Origin: Planctomycetes bacterium RBG_16_41_13
GTDB taxonomy: Bacteria > Planctomycetota > Brocadiia > Brocadiales > Brocadiaceae
Assembly: GCA_001828295.1 (NCBI GenBank)
Contig: MHYI01000307.1
Span: 8,852 to 22,953, forward strand
DNA length: 14,102 bases
Direction of reading: 5' to 3'
The position numbers and the translations under genes were made by a program. The notes beneath the pieces were generated by a model. That model was not told the origin of the DNA and made no database searches. It worked only from the letters and a program-made list of their open reading frames with translations. Of this stretch, positions 6,334 to 12,932 are shown in pieces. Positions within the stretch are counted from its first letter, which is position 1. Each line of letters begins with the position of its first letter.

Positions 6334-8226
6334 TTATTTCGAAGCAAACAGGTATTTTTCGGTTAATATACCAAAATGTATGCTTGGTGTTAAAAAAGAA
6401 ACCGCACCCACATTTTTCACAGATTCCTGCATTTTTAAATCAAAGGAATTGAGGAGTTTGTTGCACGTTTGTTGCGAATTTTCGGATACCGTTAGTCTTT
6501 TTTCATGTAGCACGCATTCCGAAACGAGAAGATGGTCATTTGATAAAGAAATAAGATATTTCACCAAGGCATCCAATTCGTTTGCGCTAAGTTTTCCTTC
6601 GTATCCCGGCATTTTATTTTTTGTCCCATAGAATTTTTTATCGTCCGGGTTTTTAATGAACTCCTTTAACCACTCTTCCGATAAGTAATCGGTTAAGTTA
6701 GGTGCAATCTTTATTGCGTTTTTATCGCCTATGGGATGGCAAATAGCGCAATTGCCTTTAAGAGTTAATTCTTTGCCCCTTTCAAGGCTATCGGTGCTTG
6801 TATTGAGCAAATTTCCCGATTGACTTAATAAAAACTCTGTAATGTCCCGCAATGATTCTTCCGGGAGTTTTACCGGCGACATAACGCCGGATTCTCCAAA
6901 ATATTTTTTATCTTTGGGATTTTTGAGTAATCCAAACAACCACTCCCTTGATCCAAAGTTGGTAAAATCAGGGGCATTATCTCCCCCAATTCCTTTTAAC
7001 TTGTGGCATCCATTACAATTTTGTTTAAAGATTTTTTCCCCTAAATAAATAGGGTCATTCAGGAAAATAGACATTCCACCTTCAGGATGAATGCCTTTTT
7101 TAGCGAGAATCACCGCCCTTGCGGCCTGAATTTCAGCGTCTTCGCGCTGATGAATAATATGAATATCATGTGCATCATGATGCATTGCAAGAACGGTCAA
7201 TGCAATTGCCCCTGCCATCCCCGAAGAGATCGTTGCGAAGAAAGGAATCCTTTTGGAGGGAGAATTTGAAGGCGTTCTATCGATGAATGGCAAAACAAAG
7301 AGGAAGATCAAACCAATCATGGGTATGATAACGGTGCCTACAATCAAGAGATTGCCCTGGCAGTATTTTAAGAGTTGAAATAAGAAGAGAAAATACCATT
7401 CCGGTCTGGCAAGATAATTGGATGCCGGGTCCGCCGGTGCCTGAAGTTCGGCTCCGCCTTTCCAAAAAACCCATCCTGCGAGAATAGCATAGAGGATCAT
7501 GGCAAAGACAATATCTTTAAATACCTGATCCGGCCAAAAAGGGTCAACCCGCTCCTTTAACAGCTTTTCACTTATTTTCCAATGGGGAGTCACACCGTGT
7601 TTGCGAAACAGAGCGACATGGACAAAAAGAAAAAATACCAGCGAAATGGGCAATATGAATACATGAAGGGTAAAAAAACGTGTAAGGGTGAAATTACCAT
7701 AATCAGACCCGCCCTGATGCAATACTTTAATGTACTCACCAATTACGGGAATAGTTCCCATAATATTGGTAGCAACCTGCGTGGCCCAGTATCCTTTTTG
7801 ATCCCATGGCAAAAGATATCCAGTCAACCCAAATCCCATGAGAAAGATAAGAAGAAAGACCCCGGTAATCCAGTTAAGTTCGCGTGGTTTTTTATATGCA
7901 CCGTAAATAAACACCTGGAAGAAATGCACAATGGCTAAAATCATCATTGCGCTTGAACCAAAATGGTGGACGCCTCTTACAAACCAGCCAAAGGAGGTTT
8001 GTTCCTGTATATAGTAAACGCTTCCCCAGGCTGTCGTCGAAGAAGGAGAATAAAAACTGGCCATTACTATCCCGGTTATCGCCTGAAGCATGAAAAGGAA
8101 TATTAATCCACTGCCAAAAATATATGTCCACCGTGCGCCGCCATGCACAGGCTCATCCAGGGCGGTTTTAAGCAACTTGTTTAAGCCGGTTCTATTATCA
8201 ATCCATTCGTAAATTTTATTTGCCAT
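6334..8226 (-). CDS. Cytochrome b fused to a di-haem cytochrome c (bc1/b6f-type complex subunit)
   Basis: This 630-residue protein combines quinol-oxidising cytochrome b with a C-terminal cytochrome c. Residues 1 to about 318 hold the b-type core. H87-x13-H101 and H188-x14-H203 are the four b-haem ligands, and P275-E276-W277-Y278 is the PEWY motif of the quinol oxidation site. A further hydrophobic segment lies at about 328-348, followed by a histidine-rich stretch (349-359). Two c-haem sites follow, CNGCH at 404-408 and CAICH at 493-497, each with a plausible distal methionine (M449, M539). Residues 563-630 match no domain I recognise. It follows the Rieske gene by 28 bases and should form with it the core of a quinol:cytochrome c oxidoreductase; in anammox bacteria such complexes sit on the anammoxosome membrane. 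The Shine-Dalgarno is weak (AAGG about 12 bases before the ATG). Confidence 0.93.
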   Translation of the reverse strand: MANKIYEWIDNRTGLNKLLKTALDEPVHGGARWTYIFGSGLIFLFMLQAITGIVMASFYSPSSTTAWGSVYYIQEQTSFGWFVRGVHHFGSSAMMILAIVHFFQVFIYGAYKKPRELNWITGVFLLIFLMGFGLTGYLLPWDQKGYWATQVATNIMGTIPVIGEYIKVLHQGGSDYGNFTLTRFFTLHVFILPISLVFFLFVHVALFRKHGVTPHWKISEKLLKERVDPFWPDQVFKDIVFAMILYAILAGWVFWKGGAELQAPADPASNYLARPEWYFLFLFQLLKYCQGNLLIVGTVIIPMIGLIFLFVLPFIDRTPSNSPSKRIPFFATISSGMAGAIALTVLAMHHDAHDIHIIHQREDAEIQAARAVILAKKGIHPEGGMSIFLNDPIYLGEKIFKQNCNGCHKLKGIGGDNAPDFTNFGSREWLFGLLKNPKDKKYFGESGVMSPVKLPEESLRDITEFLLSQSGNLLNTSTDSLERGKELTLKGNCAICHPIGDKNAIKIAPNLTDYLSEEWLKEFIKNPDDKKFYGTKNKMPGYEGKLSANELDALVKYLISLSNDHLLVSECVLHEKRLTVSENSQQTCNKLLNSFDLKMQESVKNVGAVSFLTPSIHFGILTEKYLFASK

Positions 8227-8254
8227 AGTGCAGTTTTGCCTTATCTTAAATATT

Positions 8255-8743
8255 TCAGGTTATATTTTTATAATCAATAAAAACAGTATTGTTTTCAACT
8301 TTTGTCCGATAACTGTACATATCGCGAGGAGCAGGCCCGGATATTGTTTTGCCATTTACATCGAAAACGCCCTCATGGCATGGACACAAAAATCTGGAAA
8401 CATCATTTATCCAGTCTATACCACAACCAAGGTGAGGGCAATTTGTTGAAAACACTTTTAATGAATCATCTTTTTGCCTTATAACCCACACAGATCCCAT
8501 CACCAATCCTTCAAAGATATTCCACGCATCCATCTTCGAAGAGGTCACCGTCACTTTTTTAGGGATACCGACGGGAAAGTCATCGAGCTTGCCAATACCA
8601 ATGAAATCTTCAGTCCCATAGACGGTTTCTTTCAGCCAGGGATGGATTATCAATCCTATTATCGGGGCTAGTATGCCTGCAGCAAGTGTTCCGCCCAAAA
8701 TATTCGAAATAATCTTCAAAAAACTTCTTCTGCTCTTTTCCAT
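8255..8743 (-). CDS. Rieske [2Fe-2S] iron-sulfur protein of the bc complex
   Basis: This 162-residue protein starts with a twin-arginine motif, SRRSFLK (4-10), followed by one hydrophobic segment (about 11-33). It should therefore be exported folded by Tat and stay anchored by this helix, as Rieske proteins do. The cluster ligands are plain: C102-P-H104-L-G-C107 and C120-P-C122-H123, with the GPAP loop at 136-139. The two outer cysteines of these motifs can form the usual disulfide. It would take an electron from quinol at the Qo site of the cytochrome b and pass it to cytochrome c. AAGGA at 8753-8757 lies 9 bases before the ATG. The cytochrome bc gene follows 28 bases later, so the two form an operon. 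Confidence 0.95.
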   Translation of the reverse strand: MEKSRRSFLKIISNILGGTLAAGILAPIIGLIIHPWLKETVYGTEDFIGIGKLDDFPVGIPKKVTVTSSKMDAWNIFEGLVMGSVWVIRQKDDSLKVFSTNCPHLGCGIDWINDVSRFLCPCHEGVFDVNGKTISGPAPRDMYSYRTKVENNTVFIDYKNIT

Positions 8744-8911
8744 TCTTTATTTTCCTTTGTCTTTCCGGAAGTACTATTATGAGATCATGTCTAATAACTT
8801 TTAGTCCTTTGTGTTATCTGCGATGTATAAGATTGTTTCATAAAATAATCACTGTCGCAGCTTTCGGGGAAGGATACAGTTATTTTTATTGCCTTTTCAT
8901 AAAAAGTGTTC

Positions 8912-8939
8912 ATTCTATTTATTTACTCTCGCAAATCAA
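8912..8939 (-). promoter_or_regulatory. Candidate promoter of the Rieske-cytochrome bc operon
   Basis: On the minus strand TTGATT (8939-8934) and TAGAAT (8917-8912) are separated by 16 bases; they match the sigma-70 boxes at four and five of six positions. Transcription would start near 8905 and leave a leader of about 160 bases before the Rieske start. The rest of the 255-base gap (8744-8998) shows no gene or strong hairpin. Confidence 0.35.
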
Positions 8940-8998
8940 CGCTAAATTTTTTGAAAATAAAAATTATATTTTATCGTAAGCGATATTACCTTTGAAAC

Positions 8999-9559
8999 TT
9001 ATTTTAAAGGAAACGAAAAGGCGACGGTGATATTATTCTTTACTTTCAAAGCGCCAAGTAATGCCTTGTAGGGTTTTATGCCATACTCTTTTTGCATTAA
9101 ATCAACAGACCCTTTCGGTGTGTTTTCCCCCGTTAATTCGCAGTCAAATTCGATAGTATTCGTAACGCCATGCAAGGTTAATTTTCCCGTGATATGGTAA
9201 CCGGCATTGTTTTTACCAACACCCGTCGATTGGAAGCTTATTGTGGGATATTTTTTTGAATGAAGCACATCATTATTTGTAGCTTCGTCAATTTCCGATT
9301 TATCCTTTTCTTTTAATGTATCATTTTGTTGTTGTCCATCCTTCATCGCACAGACTACTTTTAATGCGTTTGCTGGTATTGCCGCATTTATTGTTGCGGA
9401 GGAAAGGTCATCGGATGGGATATTTAAATTAACTTTAAAACGAGTTACATCCAGCAATAAATCATGTGCAACGGCGCTTAACATTCCTTCCTTAAAAGTA
9501 TAAACTTGTATTTTGCCTGTATTTTCATCAAAAGAATATGTACCTGCTTTTATCGACAT
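8999..9559 (-). CDS. YceI-like lipocalin-fold protein, without signal peptide
   Basis: This 186-residue protein has YceI-family features: an opening YSFDENTGKIQVYTF, the AHDLLLDVTRF segment, SKKYPTISFQST in the middle, and the closing ITGKLTLHGVTNTIEFDCEL strand pair. YceI proteins are beta-barrels that bind polyisoprenoids or other amphiphiles. Classic members are periplasmic, but this one starts MSIKAGTYSF with no signal sequence, so a cytoplasmic location is likely. A charged, Lys/Asp/Glu-rich insertion at about residues 74-95 is probably a surface loop. AGGAG at 9566-9570 is a good ribosome binding site. It is separated from the Rieske gene by 255 bases, so co-operation with the bc complex is not shown. 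Function in this lineage is unknown. Confidence 0.8.
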   Translation of the reverse strand: MSIKAGTYSFDENTGKIQVYTFKEGMLSAVAHDLLLDVTRFKVNLNIPSDDLSSATINAAIPANALKVVCAMKDGQQQNDTLKEKDKSEIDEATNNDVLHSKKYPTISFQSTGVGKNNAGYHITGKLTLHGVTNTIEFDCELTGENTPKGSVDLMQKEYGIKPYKALLGALKVKNNITVAFSFPLK

Positions 9560-9579
9560 GCCTTTCTCCTCTAATGAGC

Positions 9580-9608
9580 ATTATCAAACCGAAACCGTCT
9601 TAAAGCAA
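9580..9608 (-). promoter_or_regulatory. Candidate promoter of the yceI-like gene
   Basis: On the minus strand TTGCTT (9608-9603) and GATAAT (9585-9580) are 17 bases apart, with three and five consensus matches. Transcription would begin near 9573, just before the AGGAG at 9570-9566. This would separate the yceI-like gene from pyrF, which ends 138 bases upstream. Confidence 0.35.
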
Positions 9609-9697
9609 CCTAAAACCTGTAATATCAAACTTATGTTCCATGTTTTTCATTTTTTTTAAAATTATTCTCTGCGGGATGTGCAGTAAAAAAACAATAT

Positions 9698-10666
9698 TCA
9701 CCGTGTTTGGGCAGGTACACACTTATTTAAATCATCCTTCATATTCATTACGGCATTCTGCGCTGCTTCTTTCCATGTGTGTGCGCCATATTTATCTTTC
9801 CAACTTCGGTTATTATATGCATAGAGGATGGAACGGGAAGCATTGATAATGGCCCCGTAGCCGTCTGAATTGAAACAATTTTTTATATCTTCCGCTGTCG
9901 CGCCCTGGGCTCCATAGCCTGGAATAAGCAAGTAAGCATTGGGCATTGTTTTCCGCAATATCAAAATATCTTCAGGGTATGTGGCACCAACAACGGCGCC
10001 TATTGCACTATATCCATATGTTCCAATTGACCGGCTTCCCCATATATGAATTTTTTCTGCAATTATTTGATGCAGCTTTTTTGTGCCGCACAAAAGGTCT
10101 TGAAATTCAACAGAGGAGGGATTGGAGGTTTTTGCCAGAACAAATATGCCTTTATCGTATGTTTCCGCGTTTTTTATAAAAGGGAGTATACTATCCGTTC
10201 CCAACAAAGGATTAACCGTGATGGCGTCCGATTGGAAAGCAATTTGGGTGGTGTTGTTTATCGAAACCTGTCCAATATGAGCATTCGCATATGCAGCAGC
10301 CGTATTGGGGACATCGCCTCTTTTAACATCGCCAATGACAATAAGCCCCTTTTGCTTTGCATAATGAATAGTTTCTGCGTATGACCAAATACCTTGCCAG
10401 CCATAAAGCTCATAAAATGCAATTTGCAGCTTTACAATACCCACCAGATGTTCTAGCGTATCAATGACTTGTTTATTAAACTCCAGAATAACGTTTGCTG
10501 CATATTTAAGCACGTCATCCTGCAATTTTGAAAATTGCTGCTTAATAGACTCGGGTATGAGGTCAAAGTGAGGATCTAATCCTACCACCACGCAACAATT
10601 TTTTTTTTGTATGGCAGTTATTAATTTATCTGAAAAATTTGCTTTACGGTTTATTGCTGTCGCCAC
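9698..10666 (-). CDS. pyrF: Orotidine 5'-phosphate decarboxylase, class 2
   Basis: This 322-residue enzyme decarboxylates orotidine monophosphate to UMP, the last step of de novo pyrimidine synthesis. The catalytic charged array is in GDVKRGD (D113, K115, D118). VVVGLDPH (27-33) at the first strand, VKLQIAFYE (78-86), TVNPLLGTDS (150-159) and VLAKTSNPS (176-184) are typical of the longer 'class 2' (mycobacterial-type) OMP decarboxylases, as is the length near 300. The start is GTG at 10666-10664: the overlapping ATG one base over is out of frame and soon meets a stop. TAAGGAT (10674-10680) serves as ribosome binding site. It follows the glutaminase gene by 38 bases, so the two are probably co-transcribed. 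Confidence 0.93.
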   Translation of the reverse strand: MATAINRKANFSDKLITAIQKKNCCVVVGLDPHFDLIPESIKQQFSKLQDDVLKYAANVILEFNKQVIDTLEHLVGIVKLQIAFYELYGWQGIWSYAETIHYAKQKGLIVIGDVKRGDVPNTAAAYANAHIGQVSINNTTQIAFQSDAITVNPLLGTDSILPFIKNAETYDKGIFVLAKTSNPSSVEFQDLLCGTKKLHQIIAEKIHIWGSRSIGTYGYSAIGAVVGATYPEDILILRKTMPNAYLLIPGYGAQGATAEDIKNCFNSDGYGAIINASRSILYAYNNRSWKDKYGAHTWKEAAQNAVMNMKDDLNKCVPAQTR

Positions 10667-10704
10667 ATCAAATATCCTTAAATAGCAGAAATAGATGTAA
10701 ATAA

Positions 10705-11268
10705 TTAAAGCATTAAAAAGTTCTTAAGAAGCTTTGGACCTTCTTCGGTGAGGAAAGATTCCGGATGGAACTGTACCCCTTCCAGTAAATGAACCTTATG
10801 CCGAATCCCCATAATTTCATCATTGTCAGCTCTTGCAGTAATTTCAAAGCAATCAGGCAGAGAATCTTCTTTCACAATGAGCGAGTGATAACGTGTGGCC
10901 ACAAATGGATTGGAAAGTCCCTTATAAATAGTCTTGCCATCATGGATGATCATTGAGGTCTTTCCATGCATAAGCCTTCGCGCACGAATAATATCCGCAC
11001 CGTATGTATAAGCGATGCATTGATGCCCTAAACAAACCCCCAGTATAGGTATTTTGCCGGAGAAATACCGTATGATATCATTTGATATGCCCGCTTCTTT
11101 AGGAGTACATGGTCCAGGTGAAATAATAATATGCGATGGGTTTTCTTTTTCGATCTTATCGAGACTTATTTTATCGTTTCTAAAAACTTCCATTTTTTCG
11201 CCAAACGCACCTATTTGCTGTACGAGATTATAGGTGAAAGAGTCGTAATTATCAACAATGATGACCAT
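10705..11268 (-). CDS. pabA: Aminodeoxychorismate/anthranilate synthase glutaminase subunit
   Basis: This 187-residue class I glutamine amidotransferase releases ammonia from glutamine for a chorismate-using partner, PabB (folate) or TrpE (tryptophan). The catalytic triad is C79 in GVCLGHQ, with H168 and E170 in VQFHPES. NYDSFTYNLVQ at the start, SPGPCTP (50-56) and LMHGKTS (99-105) are diagnostic of the TrpG/PabA family. Sequence alone does not separate the two roles and no partner gene is in the window. Many bacteria use one amphibolic copy, so the pabA symbol could equally be trpG. It is the first gene of the minus-strand run, with pyrF 38 bases downstream, and is divergent from the nusA region. 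Confidence 0.92.
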   Translation of the reverse strand: MVIIVDNYDSFTYNLVQQIGAFGEKMEVFRNDKISLDKIEKENPSHIIISPGPCTPKEAGISNDIIRYFSGKIPILGVCLGHQCIAYTYGADIIRARRLMHGKTSMIIHDGKTIYKGLSNPFVATRYHSLIVKEDSLPDCFEITARADNDEIMGIRHKVHLLEGVQFHPESFLTEEGPKLLKNFLML

Positions 11269-11293
11269 GATTTCCGTTTGCCCTCAGACTGAT

Positions 11294-11320
11294 ACTATAA
11301 AATAAATTATTGAATAGCAA
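11294..11320 (-). promoter_or_regulatory. Candidate promoter for the pabA-pyrF transcript
   Basis: On the minus strand TTGCTA (11320-11315) and TATAGT (11299-11294) are separated by 15 bases and match consensus at four and five of six positions. Transcription would start near 11287, about 20 bases before the ATG at 11268, leaving room for a short leader. Confidence 0.35.
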
Positions 11321-11363
11321 AAAAGTTTTTAAGTACAGTTTAAATAAGCGATTAGATAATACC

Positions 11364-11379
11364 TGCAGTTAACGCTGCA
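11364..11379. other. Short inverted repeat between divergent promoters
   Basis: TGCAG (11364-11368) and CTGCA (11375-11379) flank TTAACG, about 15 bases upstream of the -35 box at 11394. The position between divergent transcription units suits an operator, but the arms are only five bases. Confidence 0.25.
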
Positions 11380-11393
11380 AATGCAAAAACAAC

Positions 11394-11421
11394 TTGACAA
11401 TATGACATTTTTTGTTAGAAT
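11394..11421 (+). promoter_or_regulatory. Strong sigma-70-type promoter
   Basis: A perfect TTGACA -35 box (11394-11399) is followed after 16 bases by TAGAAT (11416-11421), five of six to the -10 consensus. It is the best promoter in the window. Transcription would start at about 11428. Its first downstream signal is the terminator at 11529, not a gene. Confidence 0.75.
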
Positions 11422-11427
11422 TTAAAA

Positions 11428-11557
11428 ATTATAGACGTTGCAATATATTAATGTATACTTTCATAGGTTGCTGTAGTTTCGCTGTTTCAGGCTTACCAAG
11501 GGTCGTAAATAGAAAGACAGCTTCAGATAAAAGTGGGTTATACCCACTTTTTTTTTT
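11428..11557 (+). ncRNA. Putative small RNA or nusA-leader attenuator (unassigned)
   Basis: A strong promoter and an intrinsic terminator delimit a transcript of about 130 bases with no credible reading frame or ribosome binding site. The RNA contains GCTGT (11481-11485) complementary to ACAGC (11517-11521), extendable by U-G and U-A pairs, around about 30 bases. A second GCTGT (11470-11474) could compete for the same ACAGC, so alternative folds are possible. I recognise no tmRNA, SRP RNA, 6S RNA or common riboswitch core. It is either an independent small RNA or a leader whose terminator controls read-through into nusA, which starts 255 bases further on the same strand. The 5' end is inferred from the promoter and is approximate. 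Confidence 0.55.
11529..11557 (+). terminator. Rho-independent terminator
   Basis: AAAAGTGGGT (11529-11538) pairs perfectly with ACCCACTTTT (11542-11551) around the loop TAT. The descending arm runs into ten consecutive T residues (11548-11557). This is a textbook plus-strand intrinsic terminator; the A-run on the other arm gives it some function on the minus strand as well. Confidence 0.9.
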
Positions 11558-11648
11558 AATATCAATATTATGTTCTTGTATAGATTATATAAGAAGATTG
11601 AGAAATTTATAGTTAATAATTTTTGGACTATGCATATTTCTTAACGGT

Positions 11649-11759
11649 TTCGCATCAACAAAGTAAAAATATACCAATTAGAAATATATTGTGTCAATAA
11701 TGTTAAGTATTTAATGTTTTTTGTGTCTAAATATACTTTATAAAATAAATTCGCATCAA
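11649..11759. repeat. Pair of direct repeats TTCGCATCAA
   Basis: TTCGCATCAA occurs at 11649-11658 and again at 11750-11759, 101 bases apart, in otherwise very AT-rich DNA upstream of nusA. The flanks differ. It may be a pair of regulator-binding sites or chance. No other structure was seen between the terminator at 11557 and the nusA start. Confidence 0.3.
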
Positions 11760-11812
11760 TGAGCAGTGTTTATTATTGATTGTTTTCTAAATTTCATTTT
11801 AGATAAAATGGT

Positions 11813-12886
11813 ATGGACAAAGAAAATTTACTCCGTTTAGTGGATAGTTTGCATAGAGACAAGGAAATTGCCAAGGAAGTGGTGTTTCAGGGCATTGAAG
11901 CTGCTTTAATTACCGCCGCAAAGAAGCATTTCAGGTCACAGGAAGCCGTTTCCATACAGATAGATAGAAAAACAGGTGAAATAGTGGCTATGGAAGGAGA
12001 CCGCAAAATAGACCCTTCTGAATTAGGTAGGATCACTGCCCAAACAGCCAAGCAGGTCATTATTCAAAAGATTAGGGAGGCAGAGAGGGATGTGATTTTC
12101 GAAGATTTTTGTAAGAGGAAAGGGGTAATTGTTAGCGGTAAGGTACAAAGGTTCGAAGGGGCTACTATGATTGTAAATTTAGGCAAAACAGAAGGTGTTT
12201 TACAAAAATCGGAACAAACGGCCAATGAACATTATACCATAGGAGAACGAGTTCGGGCAGTTATTCTTGATGTAAAAAAAGTGGGAACACGTGTAAAAAT
12301 AACACTGTCGAGAACTCATCCCGATTTTGTTCGAAAGCTTTTTGAATTAGAAGTGCCGGAAATTGCTGAAAATACTATTGAAATTAAAGCACTGGCAAGA
12401 GAAGCAGGCCAGAGGACAAAAATTGCCGTTGCTTCAAGTGATGAAAATGTCGATTGTGTAGGCGCGTGTGTTGGAATGCGCGGGTCCCGTATCAAGAATA
12501 TTGTTGATGAGTTGAATGGTGAAAAAATTGATATTATCCGATGGAGCGAGGAGCCGGAATTGTTATTACCCAATGCTTTGAAGCCCGCGGAAGTTTCGGG
12601 AATAATTTTATCTCCCGAAAATCGAACGGCTACAATCGTTGTTCCAAATGATCAGCTTTCTTTAGCTATTGGGAAAAGGGGGCAAAATGTGCGCCTAGCT
12701 TCAAGACTGACTGAATGGAATATTGATATCATTACCGACGCAGAATTTGAAAAAAGGCAAAAAGCCGGCGATGTTGAACTTGCAGAAGTTGCCGACATAA
12801 ATAATGTTTCTGCTAATGACCTCATGGGGAAAAATGTTGCTGCAGCGAATTCTGAATATAACGACAATGTCGAATCAAAGAGTTAA
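11813..12886 (+). CDS. nusA: Transcription termination/antitermination factor NusA
   Basis: This 357-residue protein binds RNA polymerase and nascent RNA to control pausing, termination and antitermination. In order it has an N-terminal polymerase-binding domain (about 1-102, including ITAQTAKQVIIQKIREAER), an S1 domain (about 104-168) and KH1 (about 185-255) with VGACVGMRGSRI and the GMRG loop at 221-224. KH2 follows (about 258-325) with LAIGKRGQNVRLAS and GKRG at 287-290. There is no C-terminal acidic repeat, as in most bacteria outside the proteobacteria. Compared from memory with E. coli NusA, the N-domain lacks roughly 25-30 residues between the GEIVAMEG strand and IDPSELGRI. No Shine-Dalgarno is visible and a TAA lies in frame at 11804, so this ATG is the only reasonable start. 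infB follows 46 bases downstream. rimP, the usual upstream neighbour, is missing. Confidence 0.95.
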   Translation: MDKENLLRLVDSLHRDKEIAKEVVFQGIEAALITAAKKHFRSQEAVSIQIDRKTGEIVAMEGDRKIDPSELGRITAQTAKQVIIQKIREAERDVIFEDFCKRKGVIVSGKVQRFEGATMIVNLGKTEGVLQKSEQTANEHYTIGERVRAVILDVKKVGTRVKITLSRTHPDFVRKLFELEVPEIAENTIEIKALAREAGQRTKIAVASSDENVDCVGACVGMRGSRIKNIVDELNGEKIDIIRWSEEPELLLPNALKPAEVSGIILSPENRTATIVVPNDQLSLAIGKRGQNVRLASRLTEWNIDIITDAEFEKRQKAGDVELAEVADINNVSANDLMGKNVAAANSEYNDNVESKS

Positions 12887-12932
12887 TGAGGAAATAAATT
12901 TATTTTTTGGGTAATTGTTTTTGGGAATTTAA

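Noticed and set aside
5992..6366. 124-codon plus-strand frame across tRNA-Cys
   Set aside because: It reads antisense through the tRNA gene, and its protein is the translation of tRNA-complement sequence followed by the AT-rich gap.
9669..9683. CTGC/GCAG hairpin between pyrF and the yceI-like gene as a terminator
   Set aside because: A four-base stem without a T-run downstream on the minus strand is too weak.
11428..11557. Assignment of the small RNA as SRP RNA, 6S RNA, tmRNA or a known riboswitch
   Set aside because: None of the conserved cores that I know (SRP GGAA-type tetraloop domain, 6S open bubble, tmRNA tRNA-like ends, riboswitch cores) could be found, so no name was given.
11412..11612. 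66-codon plus-strand frame over the putative small RNA
   Set aside because: It runs through the terminator hairpin and T-run, has no ribosome binding site and encodes no recognisable protein.
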